From contig CM056377.1 of assembly GCA_029718625.1 (NCBI GenBank), forward strand, positions 32,654,653-32,718,652: DNA of 64,000 nucleotides, given 5' to 3'. This document shows positions 1-52,660 of this stretch, piece by piece. Both the position numbers and the translations under genes were made by a program. This DNA is from Synaphobranchus kaupii. Lineage: Eukaryota > Chordata > Actinopteri > Anguilliformes > Synaphobranchidae. The notes below the pieces were generated by a model. It had not been told where the DNA came from. It made no database searches and worked only from the letters and a program-made list of their open reading frames with translations. Numbering within the stretch: the stretch's first letter is position 1; each line of letters starts with the position of its first letter.

Positions 1-699
1 CACTGCGGAGTCAACAAGTGATAAACAAAAAGGTGCTCTTTGAAAAACATAGGTTATGTGAGCTTTAAAGGTAGGCCTAGAAGAAAGGGCATCCCGGACC
101 TCTCATCTGCAGAAGAGAGGGTGGGGGATATCATTGGGAGGAGTGATATAAGACGCGACTGCGACTTCATTAGTCAAGATTTCAAGATTCTCTCACACCG
201 GTTGCGACGTTTGCTAGGTCTATAGGCTAATAAAACTAGATCGGATTTATAGAAAAAATAGGAAAACAGATTTGCGTCTTGCATACAACATGACTGGTGA
301 TGCGTAATTATTGACTGTCTCCAATAAATCCTTATACATAGGCTGTTTCCTGATGTAATCATTTAACCGGCTTCTGCTTCATTCCATTTAGGCTGCACGT
401 GATGAGATAATAGCGATTAAATCATTAGTGGATTAAAAATCAATTTATTCAGATACTATTTTAATTAGGCTACACAACGTACGTCGACAACCACAACGCG
501 TAGGCCAAGTGCGTTTTTAAATATTGCCCAGATGCATTAACTGCTTTTAATATTTTCATGAATGGAATGACTTGGACGTTATTTTGCCATTTTTATGGTC
601 AGCTACTACTCATTTAAAACGAACTCTGATTTTAAAGTTCACATAACCTATGTTTTACAAAGAGCACCTTTTTGTTTATCACCTGTTGACTCCGCAGTG
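1..699. mobile_element. Non-autonomous DNA transposon (MITE) with 70-bp terminal inverted repeats
   Basis: Bases 1-70 and 630-699 are near-perfect inverted copies of each other (only a few mismatches); both ends read CACTGCGGAGTCAACA inward. The core has no coding potential. Termini beginning CACTG suggest the CMC/EnSpm (CACTA-like) superfamily, but this is a guess from the end motif. The left end coincides with base 1 of the window, so a target-site duplication cannot be tested. Confidence 0.75.
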
Positions 700-3130
700 C
701 TCTGAACAAAGGTTATTTTTCATAGGCTGCACAACTATTGTGCCCTCGCTGTTCATTGCATGCAATGCCGCTGCCTCGCCACTGGGGAAAACGTACGCAA
801 AGTCAAGGAGTCAAGAGCTGTCGTGAGATGTCATTGTACCGTACACCCACGTTCATTTAGATAAATACGGAAATTTCCCTAAAAATTGCCGTACGCTCAC
901 TTTACGATCAGATTTGAACGTACGCCTGAATGATAAATGAGGCCCATGTCAAAATAACTGTTCTAACTGTTCACTCATACATAGATGAACATAGATGGAT
1001 TAACATTGCAGAATGCAGTGAACTTTGTTCTGTGGTCAGTAAACACATTTTGTTCACATTGTTCAAGCCTCCTGGAGTAGCCTATACTCACACTTTCTCA
1101 ACAGTCAGTCAAAATTGTTTGTTAGCCAATCAAGGTCAATGTTTTGACCACTTCTGCTCTCCCCAGGCTGTAGTCTACTTAGTCACTTTAGTTATCTGTC
1201 TATAGCAACTGCAGAATATCTTACCCTGTTTTGCGGAACATTTAGACTACTAATTATGGAGTCTTTCAGCAGGTGCCTTAGCAAAATCAATAGGTCCACA
1301 CACACATAATAATAGTTCAAGAAAGGGGACACATATCTGTATGATTCGATTACCACACTGGGTGATACAGAATTGATATTTATTCCCTCACACTAAGAAA
1401 GGCTATGAACACTCACATTTCTATTTTATTTTAATCTTTTTAGAAAAAGCTGTTTTCTTTTAAGGGTTAAATTACTGAGATTATCTGAGGACATTTTTAT
1501 CATTTTAATAACCCGGTAGGCATGAAGATGATGTAATAATGTTTGGAAAAGCATGGAGGATATGATTCCAACTGGTTTGATTACTGGGTCTCAACTCCTG
1601 TGGAAAATAGATCTCCATATGTTCTCATCCTTAAAAGTAAATCCAGTGGACTGAGTAGTAGCCTACATTTTAAAAGCTATTAACAAATCTGTTTTATGTG
1701 CGCAAGTGAGATGTGTATGTGCGTCAAAGATGTAGTAAGATTTTGGAACAGTAGTGTCATGCACGCATCACTGAGGGAGACATTATGTGTCTTCCATCTG
1801 TGCAAGTTTAGTCATATATGGAAATATATTTTTTTCAATGGCTTGGTAGTGGGCTGCTAGTACAATATAAATAATAAATAATGTGAATCAACAAGGGCTG
1901 ACTCAGAGAGTTTTATTGTGAGTAAAGAGTGGCAAATTCTGCCATAAAGGGGTTTATTTGAACAATTAAAACATGGTGTTTCCCAGATCACATATAATCG
2001 CAGATCAGGCAGCACATTTGGTCTGTTCTATGCCAATATCAGAGGAGAACCTTGGTCTCTGTGCATACCAGGATACACATTGATTGTTGGGCTGGAGGAG
2101 CAAAATCAGCCCCCAAGCATAGTGGTTGTATTTCAGTTAATTTGACTTTCAGGCCATGGTGAACTAGAACAATGGCAGAGTGACAGTCTGCCATGTAAAA
2201 CTTATTATTTTCTCTTTCTCATTGAAGTAAAGAAACAAAACATATTTATGGGTTCTGTTTACCTTTTCTTGACAAATAAATGTTTCAATAAGGCTTTCTT
2301 TATCTTAATATATTGAGTAAATATAGGTGGACATAGCCTACACTTACTCCCAGGAGGTACTTCCCTGAAACTACAAAATATATTACAGTTTATAAAATCA
2401 CTTGCATTGCTCTACTTACATTTCTATTAAGGAAAAGACCACCTTGATGTATTTAAATAAATAAAAGGACTGGAATATTGAAAAATCCCAAGATCCCGAC
2501 ACTGTGTCATGCACAGGGCACTTCTAACGTGTTTTGTGGTTTGGTTTCTGCTCATTAAAAGATATCTATTATTCTGCAACGGAGGGACGTATCTATTATT
2601 AAATTAGACATTTTTTCACCATAATTTGGTTAGTGTGTGCAACTAACTGGTGACACAGGAACTGCTAGTTGATGATGAGAGCTTGAGCTCTTTCACAGCA
2701 TGTTTCATAGCTACATGGCTAACAATCAGGAATCAGTAACCAATACATTTGCAAACACCAAACAATTTAGTATGGCAACAACTGAAAGTGAAACGGATAA
2801 ATATATAAATTATTTCTTAAGCAACTGTACAGGTTGGCAACGCCATATTAATTATTTAAAACGTGTGCGCAATCGTGAATCTCCAGTGAGTTTGGCTCGG
2901 CAAGGCGTAGCATGAGGTTGATTATTTATTAATATATTCTGTTTTATTTTAGAGTAACACAAACAGGTTCCAGAAACCCAATACATAGGCATCCCCAAAT
3001 TCTCTACGGCACGGGGTTTCTGACCACCGCCCCCAAGACGCGCCATCTCTCCATCTTTCACATGACAACCTATTGATACTACACTGGTCTATTTCCCGTT
3101 TTGGGTGGTATCTAGAGTTGATAGGCATAG
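700..3130. other. Intergenic region upstream of dda1
   Basis: No gene recognised. Open frames here are short and unlike any family I know. Around 845-945 there is a CGTACG-rich stretch ending in a phrase common in fish MITEs, possibly an old repeat fragment. The rest is AT-rich, apparently unique sequence. Confidence 0.5.
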
Positions 3131-3667
3131 ATTTGTCCAATTAAAACACGATATTTTTTATTATTCGCTGTTGGCAGCCAATTACACATTGAGTTGAAAC
3201 GATTTGTAGCCAATGAAATATATTTAGACGGACAGTTGAAACTAGCATGGTAGTACGAATCGATAGCCTTGCTTGTTTGTTGTTCAATATACAGATTCAA
3301 AGATGGTGGGTCTTGGCTAGACGCTAGACGAGCACCTTGTGCCCAGGAAAATATTTTTTATCACCGTCCTTACAGAATTTCTCACGTATAACTGGGCTTA
3401 TAGTAACGCGATAGTCTTATGTTGGAGCTGGAATTCGGACATAGTTACAGCTGCTGTTAAAACGTGCAGATGGGTTCTTTCGACATGGTTGTAGCTAGTT
3501 GGCTAGCAAGTTGATATAGATAACGTTATATGTTTTTTAACTACGTTACGTTAGCGAACGAGCTGATAAAAACTGGTTCCTTGCGTTGGCAGTTAGCTTG
3601 CTATTTAATATCATTTGACAGTTTTGCAGGGTAAGTTTAATTTGGAACTCCGAAAAGACATCTAAAT
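3130..3667 (+). promoter_or_regulatory. Probable dda1 promoter and 5' UTR
   Basis: Three CCAAT boxes lie at 3137-3141, 3178-3182 and 3210-3214, an NF-Y-like arrangement. An AAGATGG motif at about 3300 resembles the YY1 element often found just downstream of TATA-less housekeeping start sites. No TATA box is evident. The start site is inferred to be near 3300; the coding start is at 3668. Confidence 0.45.
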
Positions 3668-7988
<4,321 letters not shown>

Positions 7989-8793
7989 ACATCTGCAGTT
8001 GTGCATGTATACATAGGCATTCATACACAAGGGCACACATGAACACATAGAAACAAACCAGCGCAGACATACAAACACACAAACACTCGAAGTACATTTG
8101 AGTGTGCACACCTTTCTGACAGCCAGATAAGTGAAGGAAAGTCTATCAGGATTTTGGAGAGATACCTGCAAAATAGCTTTTTTTATGTTTTTTTTATGTT
8201 ACAAAGAGCTTCCCTGTCTTGCGCTCGCAGTACCTTCTTTACAACTGCACTACACCACCTTTGCCACAAAGGGGCACTGAAATACTCTCCATACTCCTGT
8301 TATTTTGGACCCAAGGCCACACTCTCTGAACTGCCGGAACAGGAGAGGAACTCTGGGAAATTCTCTGCATTTTGTTGATGTTAAGATGTGTATTTTTCTT
8401 CTCTTTTTTTAACGTGTGGGAGAACTTGTGCTGCCCTAAGTTTGCTCATTTAAGTAAAATCTTTTTTCTTTATTTCCTGCTGCTTATTGACAAAAATAGG
8501 CATGACACAAGTTGATTAATGTGGTGACTGCACAGCTTGCTTGTTTTTAGCCTTTTCACAATGGATAGCTGGAATTGGACATGCCAACCTGTTGTCAGGC
8601 ATACAGGTGAAGGCTGGCCAATTTGTTTTGGAGGAGAGAGACATAATACTACCTTGGAGGAGACAGGAAATCTACCACAACAGAATTTCACAGATTGGAC
8701 ATAGTATTAAAGGCATAGTCATTTTTGTAACAAATTGTACTCGGAAAATGTACTGTACATAAAGCCTTCTCTTTCCTAGCAGAATGATGAATT

Positions 8794-8799
8794 ATTAAA
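8794..8799 (+). terminator. Candidate proximal polyadenylation signal (ATTAAA) of dda1
   Basis: ATTAAA about 0.8 kb after the dda1 stop, followed by GT-rich sequence. It would give a short 3' UTR; usage is unproven. Confidence 0.35.
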
Positions 8800-11497
8800 G
8801 TTGACTTCAGTGGATGTTGGGAACTAAGGGATGACTACTTCAGATCTTTTTCAGATTTAGTATTGATTGGAGGAATATGTGCAGGGACTCTAAAGTTTAT
8901 TTAAAAGCGGTGGCATGTATGGAAATAATACAATGTAGCAGTGAGACTAATTGTAAAGCATACAAGTAACCATCTGTTTGAAAACCTTTGGCCAAAGGAT
9001 AAATCAGCCTGTTTTCAGAGTGTCTCAGTAAGAATGGCGATCTAAAATCAGTTTAGCTGTTTGGCTCAAATGGGTAAGTTTAAGATACGGCGATGGGAAA
9101 CCTGATCCTAGATCAGTACTCTTGTACTGAGATACTGTGAATATGGGCCCTGAATTGTATTTTGGAAGCTTTTCTAAAACCAGGTTACCGTCTGTGTAGA
9201 ATTCTTGCCAGTTGAAGCGTGTTCTCCCAAGAACGGAGAGGGTGACATTGCACTACACATTGGCCCCAATTCTGTCTTGCGTGGATCAGTCACAGCCTTG
9301 TTGGGCCGCAGTATAGCCAAAGGAAGAGGCTGGTAGATATTACAGATCCTTTGCAATGGTACAATAAGCTGATGTGCCAAGTTCCTCTGCACAAGTTACT
9401 CTGTTCCGTTCCTGCTTTTTCAGGGACATTTTTGGGATTATATACCATGCTAACGCTAACCCTTAGTTTACACAGATTTACAAGGCCGGGTCATTTTAAA
9501 GTCTCTATGTGTCAAGCCGACTAGGTTACGGGGTGGCCAAGGGTCAGAACCCACCAGTTATGACTTCATTTGTTCATGAATAGACACCCTTCTCTTTTGA
9601 TTCTGCATGCAAAATCTTGATTGGCTATTTGTGAAGACCCTTTAACCACTCAGCCAGGCAGAAATTGTGTGCAACTTGAGGATTTCCTGAGCTTCAGGAT
9701 TTAGTAAACAGTGGGAGAAAAGGTACAGTTGCTACTGTTGCTATTCATCCAAAAATTGGGACTTATAAGTAGACACTCAAATGGAAAATGAGCTGGGGTA
9801 CATTAAGGTTCACTTTAAATAGAATTTTTTCTAAATCTTTCAATTTTACTGTTGAAAAAAGACAGTGTTGCTTTTACTATTGCCATTACATTTGTTGATA
9901 GTATGAAATATCAAGAAAGTAACTCATTTTTATTTACCCTGGATTGTTAAGGCCTCATAGCCTTCTGGAGTGTTTTCCTTTTTTTGCCAACCCCACTCAG
10001 GAGCCAGGAAGGGACAATTGGGCCAGTATGCCCTGGCTCCTATTCTAAGGAATAAATAATTGTCCACCATAGCTATATGGGCTTGGTATATAGATGTTTT
10101 TACAGTGGAGTATTCACTCTTAGTACTTGGCAGACTGATTTCCCCTCAGTCTCGCTCTATTCCTTCAAAGCCTCTCATGAAGAGGTTGTTTCTCTACCTA
10201 CTGCATAGTTTCACTCTGTCCTAATTATGTTTGTCAGAATCTGTATTTTGAAATTCTTCCAAAAAATAAAAAAACAGTCACAGGAAGAAAACATGCATTA
10301 CCCTTCACAGAGCCAGCGAGGGAAATGTGAAAATTCTCAAGATTCTAAATCATTGAAAACAAGACTCAATGCATCCAAAGTCAGGAATTTCAGCAACATT
10401 CAGAGAACATTATATTTAATTTCTCTAGCCAAAAAATGAGTATTTGGAATCTGGTCAGCCTACTCTGTCTAAACTACAGGCGTAATTGGTCGCAAAGTGT
10501 TTTTGTCAACTCGCTGTAGGTAGGACTAGTCACTATTCGCTGGGGCTCAGTAGAAAACGAGTAGATAACTTTGTTGCATATGTCTGCTGGCTATATATGC
10601 ATAAGTAAAAGTTCAGGGAGAAGTCATGTTAAAGGCACTTGCTCCCTCTGCTGCTATGTAAATCCTTGTCTGCTTCTATAAACACCTTTTTATAATCCAT
10701 TGTTCCCTCCAGGTCCTCAATTGTACAGCCATAGTTTATCCAACTAGTAGTGTGTGTTTCTGGTGTTTGGATAATCTCGGTTTAAAACACCCACAAGAGC
10801 AGTGGGGTTGCTGTGTTGTGTGAGTTTTTTTTGTTTTTTTTTGTTAAAAAAATATTGCAGAACTTATCCAATCCAGATGCAAAGTATGGAATGAACCTCG
10901 CATTTCAGTAGAGAAAAGTGCTTTTTGAGAGCAGTGTTTTCTGTTTGTATGGTGTTTGATTTGGAAGAATGTTATACAGCATGCACCCTGGCTTGCTGCA
11001 AACAAAGACATTTGTTGTGGTACTTCATGAACATGAAACATTCACTGAAATCTGGACTTTTTCTCTCAATGGTAATTATCTGGAGACCTTGCAAATGGGG
11101 TGAGGGGGCTGGAGAAACCATATTTGTTTGATGTGAGAAGTTGTCCTAGTCAGTCATGTGTATGTAAGTCCATGCTTTATTTCAGTTGAGCAAGCCAGCA
11201 CAAGTCATACCCTAATAGACATCCAGGCAGTAGGTCACAAAAGACGACCATCTTCCATGTTGGTCACTGTTAGAACTGTTAGTGAACAGCAGTTTTATTT
11301 CACAGCACAATACTCACACCTAGTGTTCTCTGGCCCTCTCCCACTAATAGTGTAATGTGGCACAATACCTTGGTTGTAAATAGTGTGTTGTAGACGTATG
11401 GATATGCAAAAAAACAACAAAAAATAAGGTTTTGGTCTATTTTTTTAACCTTTTCTGTTTGTACCTGTCTGGATTTAAGAATCGGATCCTAACTCTA

Positions 11498-11503
11498 AAT
11501 AAA
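11498..11503 (+). terminator. Candidate distal polyadenylation signal (AATAAA) of dda1
   Basis: AATAAA followed within 30 bases by a GT-rich stretch (TTTGTATGATTGTGTGATG). It is the last good + strand signal before the convergent ano8 3' end. Confidence 0.45.
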
Positions 11504-11871
11504 ATGTATAATTTATAAGTTTGTATGATTGTGTGATGCAAATGCATTGTGTGTTAGAGCTTTGGAGAAAACCCAGTGCACATACACTAAAAAGGACACG
11601 CCTCACTCGTTATCAAGAGATAGCGATAGTAGAGATTTTTAAATGTACCCCTGTGATGCTTAAATAGTAACAATTTTATGAAAATGCATTTGAATCCCTG
11701 CATTTGACGTTGAACTGGGGGAGACAGTAACTGAACAGGCAACTACATGGCTGTAATTGAACCATGTGTGAACATTGCTTAGATTTTGAAACTCGTAAAA
11801 TAAATAATTTTTTAATTATGAACATATCTGAATACAAATTAGGTTGGTGTCATAGGTGTAAATGTATAACA

Positions 11872-11874
<3 letters not shown>

Positions 11875-11917
<43 letters not shown>
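11875..11917. repeat. (TA)n microsatellite
   Basis: About 21 uninterrupted TA units in the gap between the two convergent gene ends. Confidence 0.95.
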
Positions 11918-11923
<6 letters not shown>

Positions 11924-12006
11924 CATTTACATTTGGAGAAGTGTTCTACCTGGTCAAAGGCAACAGTGCCTTGCATGCTACAAGACATTTGGGAATTGAA
12001 ACACAT

Positions 12007-12027
12007 TTTATTTTTAACGGTTTTATT
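12007..12027 (-). terminator. Candidate polyadenylation signals of ano8
   Basis: Two AATAAA hexamers on the - strand (TTTATT at 12007-12012 and 12022-12027), about 3.6 kb beyond the ano8 stop. They are the most distal signals before the dda1 3' end. Confidence 0.4.
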
Positions 12028-15000
12028 ATCTATTTGAAGATCTTACAAAAATATGACAAAATAAATTAAAAGAAATAAATAATTTCAATTTCCAAGTTTT
12101 TTTTTTCTATTAAAAACAAAACGTTTTTGTACAGTGGTATATTGGAAGAGCACATGATGTCCACTCAGGTGAAGTTTTCATGAAGACTTGCTTTTTTATT
12201 AGTAAAGAAATGGTTGGGAACTCTCACATTGTAAATGCCTTCTTATTTTCTACCTCCCCTCATGGTCTGATACCCTTACATTGCTGTTCAGCGTGTTTCT
12301 TCCAACATATAAAACTAAGCTCATTTACAGCATGTCAGTTAAACATAAACCAAGCATATGTTGTTTGTTTAGAATTTAAGTCTGACTCATGCTACTCCGA
12401 TAACAAAAATCCCCAAATCCAAATTATTGTCCTCCGTTTAGATCAAAATCATTTCACGTCCCTTTGACCCTTCAGTGCAAAAACCAACCATGGACCCACC
12501 ATTAAACTGAACAAAAACAAAGCAAAAAAACAAAACAAACAAAAAGGATTTCCTTTTTTCAGTAGTTTGGCATAATTCACATCCAAAGAACATCCAAGAG
12601 CACAAATAGTCTCTTTGCAAACAGTAGTAAGTATGTTGCTGAACCCAGACCAGTGAAGACGAACCTTTTTCATGACTATTGATGCAAGACAAACATTCAC
12701 TTCCTGGGATACTGTATATCCGGTTTCACTTATTGCATTAACATGTTTATGCTCGCCCTCCTCGTACACCAGTAAGTAAATCCAGTGAGGCTCTGTGTTA
12801 GAGTAAAACTGTACATTTCCATAGCGCTCTGTTCTTTCATTCAGTTTTTTTTTTTTTTACTATATAAGCGCATAATTATTTGGATTAAGAATGAGCTTTA
12901 AAGTACAAAGCACATTGCCACCCAAAATGGGTAAATCCATTGTCACGAATGATTTATCTTAAGTCACTAAATGTTAGTACATTAAGTACTATAAGTAATA
13001 TTTTGAGATATAACACAGGGTGATAGCATTTTTTGGGGTATTAGATACCTGTCCACTAACCTAGCCTAAAAGCAGTCATGAATGAGAGTGAGCATTCTGT
13101 AAGGATACAGTGCACTAGGGATTCATTTTTAAATTAGATTTTCTATTTTTGAAAGATGTGTGTCTGCTTCAGCCCAAACTGGAGGAACTACAGCGGGGGG
13201 GGTGTTCATATTGGGAATGAGAGGGAGGTCAGACAGACTAAATCCTATTGTAACTGAAAACCTTAAACCTCTGCTTTAAAGAATGCACGGTAGATAATTC
13301 ATGCCAGGAACATTGTACTGTGGTTCAGTCCTCCTTATTGCAAAGGTATTTGACAGGTTCTAGGACAGGTTAGTGAGGTAACAGCAGGAAATGCACTGCA
13401 AACTGATCTGACTTCATGCATTATGCTGATGATCTGGGTCCTATCATTAACACTTAGGCCACGAATGAATCCTTGGATTCTTTATATACCTCTTTTTCCA
13501 GTTGTACCATGCTTCAATAACAACATGTTGGAATTGTGAAAACAGCTGTTGTATAGGCCCAACTGCACTCTAACCCTCTGAGCATCTTTCCTCTAACAAT
13601 GAAGCCGTTAATGCCAGGATTACCAGGGTTCCTCTTTAAACGTGTTTCTGGCGCAACCTTCTGGTCCAAACGTGGAATTGCTACACGGATAACTCACCCG
13701 CTGAGTTTGTTTACTAAGATGGAGAATTTTCAGGTGCTTCATCGGTGGGATTCCATACGCCCCATTGAACTCTCTGTGGAGGTGGCAAGATGTGTGAAAT
13801 CGACATTTTAAATAGTGGAAAGTCTCACATTTTGAATATTGATACTAAACACGTAAGTATGGATGTGATTTAAAAGCCCTGCCAGTGTCCTGGATTTGAT
13901 GGTGCTTTGGCAAATCATTCATTAAAAAAAATAAAATAAAATAAAACCATGTCCACATATAAAATAAATAAACTTAAAATAATCTAAGACTGGAATACAT
14001 GAAACATCACTTACTATATTAATAAATAAGAACAGCAGCACCCAAGATGCACAAACCAAGAATCCAATAGAATGGATTAAATGTCTACAAAAATTTAAGA
14101 GACATGTTGCAATAAAAAAAAAAGAGACATTTCCAGCTTTTGCATATGTTATGAGGCAGGCTGGTGTTCTCCCTTCCCCCTGCAGACAACACTATTTCTC
14201 CTCGTAGGGCGTCAGGGTTTAGTGCAAAGGTTTTTTGTTATTCTATGAATCTACTGTGAGCCGTGCATGATAATGGTACCTCACCGCTGTCTGGCTTTCT
14301 TGCAAACAGAACGTTAAAAATAATGGCACATATCAAACAAACAACGCAAGCTGTCCCAGGCACGTACAAACATCTCTACTGTACCTGCAGCACACGGTAG
14401 CCCTTTCCTGTGTGGTTTGGCGGGGGTATGAGCCAACACTGCATCCCTTTCTGAAAAGCAGACACCAGTCAAGAAACAACTTCTTCCTAGACTTAAACGA
14501 AACATGTAGGCCTCTCATTGCGCTACACCTGTGTCATTGTGACAGAGATACTCGAAGCGCTGGAAACAGAATCCGCATTGGTAAGCGTAACACCGCCAAC
14601 AACACTACACTGATTCACCACCTATATGCCAGCCAATCACACAGCTACTTGCTGAACCTTGTGTGACCCTCTACTCTATTAGTTCCCTAAGGCTTCCTCA
14701 TCTGAATCTATGCTTTCTCACACTCTCTCACACACACAAACAAGCGCACTCCCTCTCACTGATGAGCAAGACACAGGGTGACATTCTACAGGTGTGTTCC
14801 CAAGCTCATCAATCCCAACCGTGCCTGACAATCCCAGCCCAGGCTACAAACCCCTCTTCTTACATGCTATTGAACAAACTCATATTCTTTATATATATTG
14901 CAGGTGGTTTGGAGGAAAATATACAAAGCGTTTTGATTATTTTGCTTAGAAAATAAAGCTTGTGGTTTCTCAGGAATTCTGAAATGGAAGTGTATGAGGT

Positions 15001-15631
15001 ATGAATGGTCTTGCTTGCGTTACTAATCAAATTTGAGACACTGATTGACACTGTTGAGCTTACTCAACTTCTTTTTATAATAAAAAAGAACAGGTCTAGA
15101 AACATTCAGTTATTATCTATGCAGATTCAACACTATGATAGTTATTCAGTGATCATTCTGAGATGATCAAGAAGGATTTCAGTAGGATTTCACATCTGTG
15201 GTTCAGATACCAGATTTGTTCAGATACCAGATTTGTCTTGTTTTTTTTAAACCAGGCTGTGCGTTTCAGTGGAAAAACACTGATATATGCTTACAATTTT
15301 GAGACTATAGAATAAATTAAGAGACACTGCACTTCCCTTTTAGGAAAAAAGGCTTTAAAAGGATAAGAAACGCAGCTCATGCATTCCTATATGTATTGCA
15401 GAAAAGGGACTGTGAAAGGAGACGGGGTAAGGGAGTGGGACTTCTCTGGAAAGCCTGTCGGGCGTTTCAGAACACAGCAGGCTCAACGCGTGTCTCGGTT
15501 CATGTTTATGACAGTGCCCATGCCCGGCTGACATTGCTCAGAAAACAACAAAAGGCTTGGGATTTCTCCTCAGTCACGGCCTTCCTTTGTTTTGAATGTT
15601 TTTTTTAAATATTGTGGTTATTTTTGAAGGA
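12028..15631 (-). other. ano8: ano8 3' UTR (inferred extent)
   Basis: Continuous sequence between the ano8 stop and the distal polyadenylation candidates, with no other gene. It contains A-rich runs near 13925 and 14115, and a short tandem duplication at about 15203-15238. Extent is inferred. Confidence 0.4.
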
Positions 15632-50180
<34,549 letters not shown>

Positions 50181-50625
50181 GCTGCTTCAGTGGGCAATGA
50201 GTGCGGATATTGTCGGGGAGAAGGGACTGCAATATCGTGTGTCAGGGTAGCATGGATCACGGCCGGCCGTACCGAATATGGGGTTAAATGGATGTGAGAG
50301 TGGAGTGAAGGTTGTGGTGGTTCATCCTGTTTGCAGTGGGATACATGCAGATAGCGCTCCGGCGCGAGTCTTACTTTGGAGGAGGGACAAAGAGAGAAGG
50401 GGGAAGACAGTTTCACACACACATAGGCTTACTCACACACACGCTGGAACATTTTCATGTTTCTCCTCGCCTTCCAAGAGGAAATTTCAAGCAGCAATGC
50501 CATTTAGCAGGGGTCGGACTCTGCCAGCCGTCACAGATGATCTAATGGTTTCCATTAATAGAATGCTGGACCGCGACGACGAAGATGAACTGGGGAAACG
50601 CATGTTCACCGTACGGGGCATGTAG

Positions 50626-52350
50626 GCTATGTTATCGTCAGTGTAAGCGTAGCGACATCATATGAACGGCAAACGTGTGTGTGTTCGCGTTAGAATGACT
50701 TGAAAAAGTAAACGATGATAAATTGGATGCCTATCGTGTTGTATTGGGTATAGTAGCCTAGCATATGTCCTTTACATGTGTTCACCTTTGTGTTGCCAAG
50801 TGCCAACGGAGGAGGCTACTTACCGTGCCTGGCTCTGAGAAGTTGTTCCTAGTTAACCTGTTTTACAGCAGCTGGTGGCAGAGGAAAGTTCTTAAATGGC
50901 AGGGTGACTTCGACAGGGCACCTCTTCAAATATGAGGGGCAACCTAATGAAAGGAACACAGCATGTCATGTAGGATTAAGTAGGTTATGATTTATTTATC
51001 AACGTAAAAATATCCTCTTGGTTTAATATTTCATCCAGCCTCGGAGACTGGGTGAAGGTAATATTCTCTTCCACCTAAGGTCATCAAAATGTACTATGTA
51101 TCTCTTTTTGGATAAAACGAGTATTTTACCAAACAATCTGATTTTGTAGCCTACTTTGCTGACATTAAGGGATAAAACATGCTGTTACTATCTATTACAT
51201 AATATGAATATGATATCTGGTGCAAGCAGGACCAAGGAATGATTCACAGTAGAATTTCATTCCCAGGAAAGGATCATTATAACAGGCAGGATTGTGCATT
51301 AAGAAAACCAGCACAGAACTTTCTTCATTCTCTTTTCTTTGCAGACTATGCCAGAAAAAAGGTTGGTAATCCCAATCTCCTTCAGCAAAAAACAGTTTTT
51401 TATGCCTTATAATTTAGATTTTAGATCATTCGGACATTGTCTACAGTGAGCCCAATGTGTACAGGTGATGTAAATTACAATAACTGGCTATAAAAAGCAG
51501 ATTACATAAAAGGCAGAATCACAGATTCTAAATCTTATAAATCTTCTTTAGCTCCTACGCATTGCATCTTTAGTAATTTGATTATCAGCTAACTTTTTAT
51601 CCAATCTCATGAATTATTAGGATTTATTTACTTTTCTGGAAAGTGCTTACTCAGTTTAAATTTCAGTACATTTGAAGCAATATTGCTTTTTTTTGCAGTC
51701 TGTGATGCATAAATTCTCTCATATTATTTATGTTGACTAATCTAAAAATAAAACCACAACATTAATGCCTGAGGATGTAGTTTTGACTTGTGAATGTGAC
51801 CTGGCTGTGATCATATGCCTGCAGTGGCCCAACTACAACATTCAAATTCTAGCAGCATCATTACAAGACTAACCGCACACACACAAACATACAAACACAC
51901 ACAACAGCCTCTAGCAGGTGGCTAATTGAATAAAAACAATTCTTTACAACAACCTAGAGCTCATGCAAATTTTGAGAGTACTGAAACCTTTTTGCAAATA
52001 ATGCAAATAACTCAAGGATTTTTCAAGTAACCTAATGTCTCTTTACATTGCAAACTTTTTTTAAAAGGAGGCTGCATGGATTCTTGCATGGGTTGAGGGT
52101 GAGTGCCACACGGTCTCCCCAAATTGCTAAAAAAAAAAAAGAATTATATTGCATATACTGTATTTTCACCTGATACCAGAGGTCTATAGAGTACGGCTAC
52201 CTTAAAGCCCTTCCAATTTCCCCCAGTAATGGAATCCAGATATCCTCACTAGGATTTAACAGGTCAGTTCAAGCAATTTCCTGAATATTTTAATTTTGGA
52301 TTCAGCGGAGATAATCTGAATCCCAACCTCTCCATTGTATGTTGTACCTT
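50626..52350. other. Intergenic, no recognised feature
   Basis: AT-rich sequence with short poly-A/T runs. No coding signal or repeat with boundaries is seen. Confidence 0.45.
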
Positions 52351-52363
52351 TTTTGTACATTTC

Positions 52364-52660
52364 TAAAGCGGACAGCATACTTCATCAGACACTCATTTAG
52401 ATGTCTGCAGACATCGGATAGAACAGAAATACTTTTTTTTTTGATTTCGCACAACATCTTCTGCGCAGGCTTTTGAGACAAACTTTCTCAGGTGAAGTTT
52501 GTTGTTTATTGACCCGCCCCTGTCTGCAATTGGTCTAAATATCACAGTTCTAACCAGTTTGTCTTTTCAAGTAAATCGTTTGAGGTGTCTGTGGATATCT
52601 TTTGTCTTTGTCTAAATGTCTTTTGTCTACCATGTCTGATGAAGTGTGCCATCTGCTTTA
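52364..52660. mobile_element. Possible MITE with 28-bp inverted repeats
   Basis: TAAAGCGGACAGCATACTTC at 52364 (28-bp arm to 52391) is matched by an inverted arm at 52633-52660 with four mismatches. Non-coding; no target duplication is identified. Confidence 0.45.

Larger units (their letters stand above)
7989..11520 (+). other. dda1: dda1 3' UTR (inferred extent)
   Basis: No other gene lies between the dda1 stop and the convergent ano8 3' end. Candidate polyadenylation signals on this strand are ATTAAA at 8794-8799 (short form) and AATAAA at 11498-11503 (long form). Around 9085-9150 there is a repeat-like phrase common in fish. Extent is inferred from signals only. Confidence 0.45.

Noticed and set aside
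8000..15600. MRPL34 and ABHD8, expected neighbours from mammalian synteny
   Set aside because: No matching coding segments were seen between dda1 and ano8; in mammals they lie on the other side of DDA1.
52364..52400. Second hammerhead-like motif (CTGATGA ... GAAA on the - strand)
   Set aside because: The intervening segment does not form a stem II closing next to the core, and no stem I partner is seen; it is better explained as a MITE arm.
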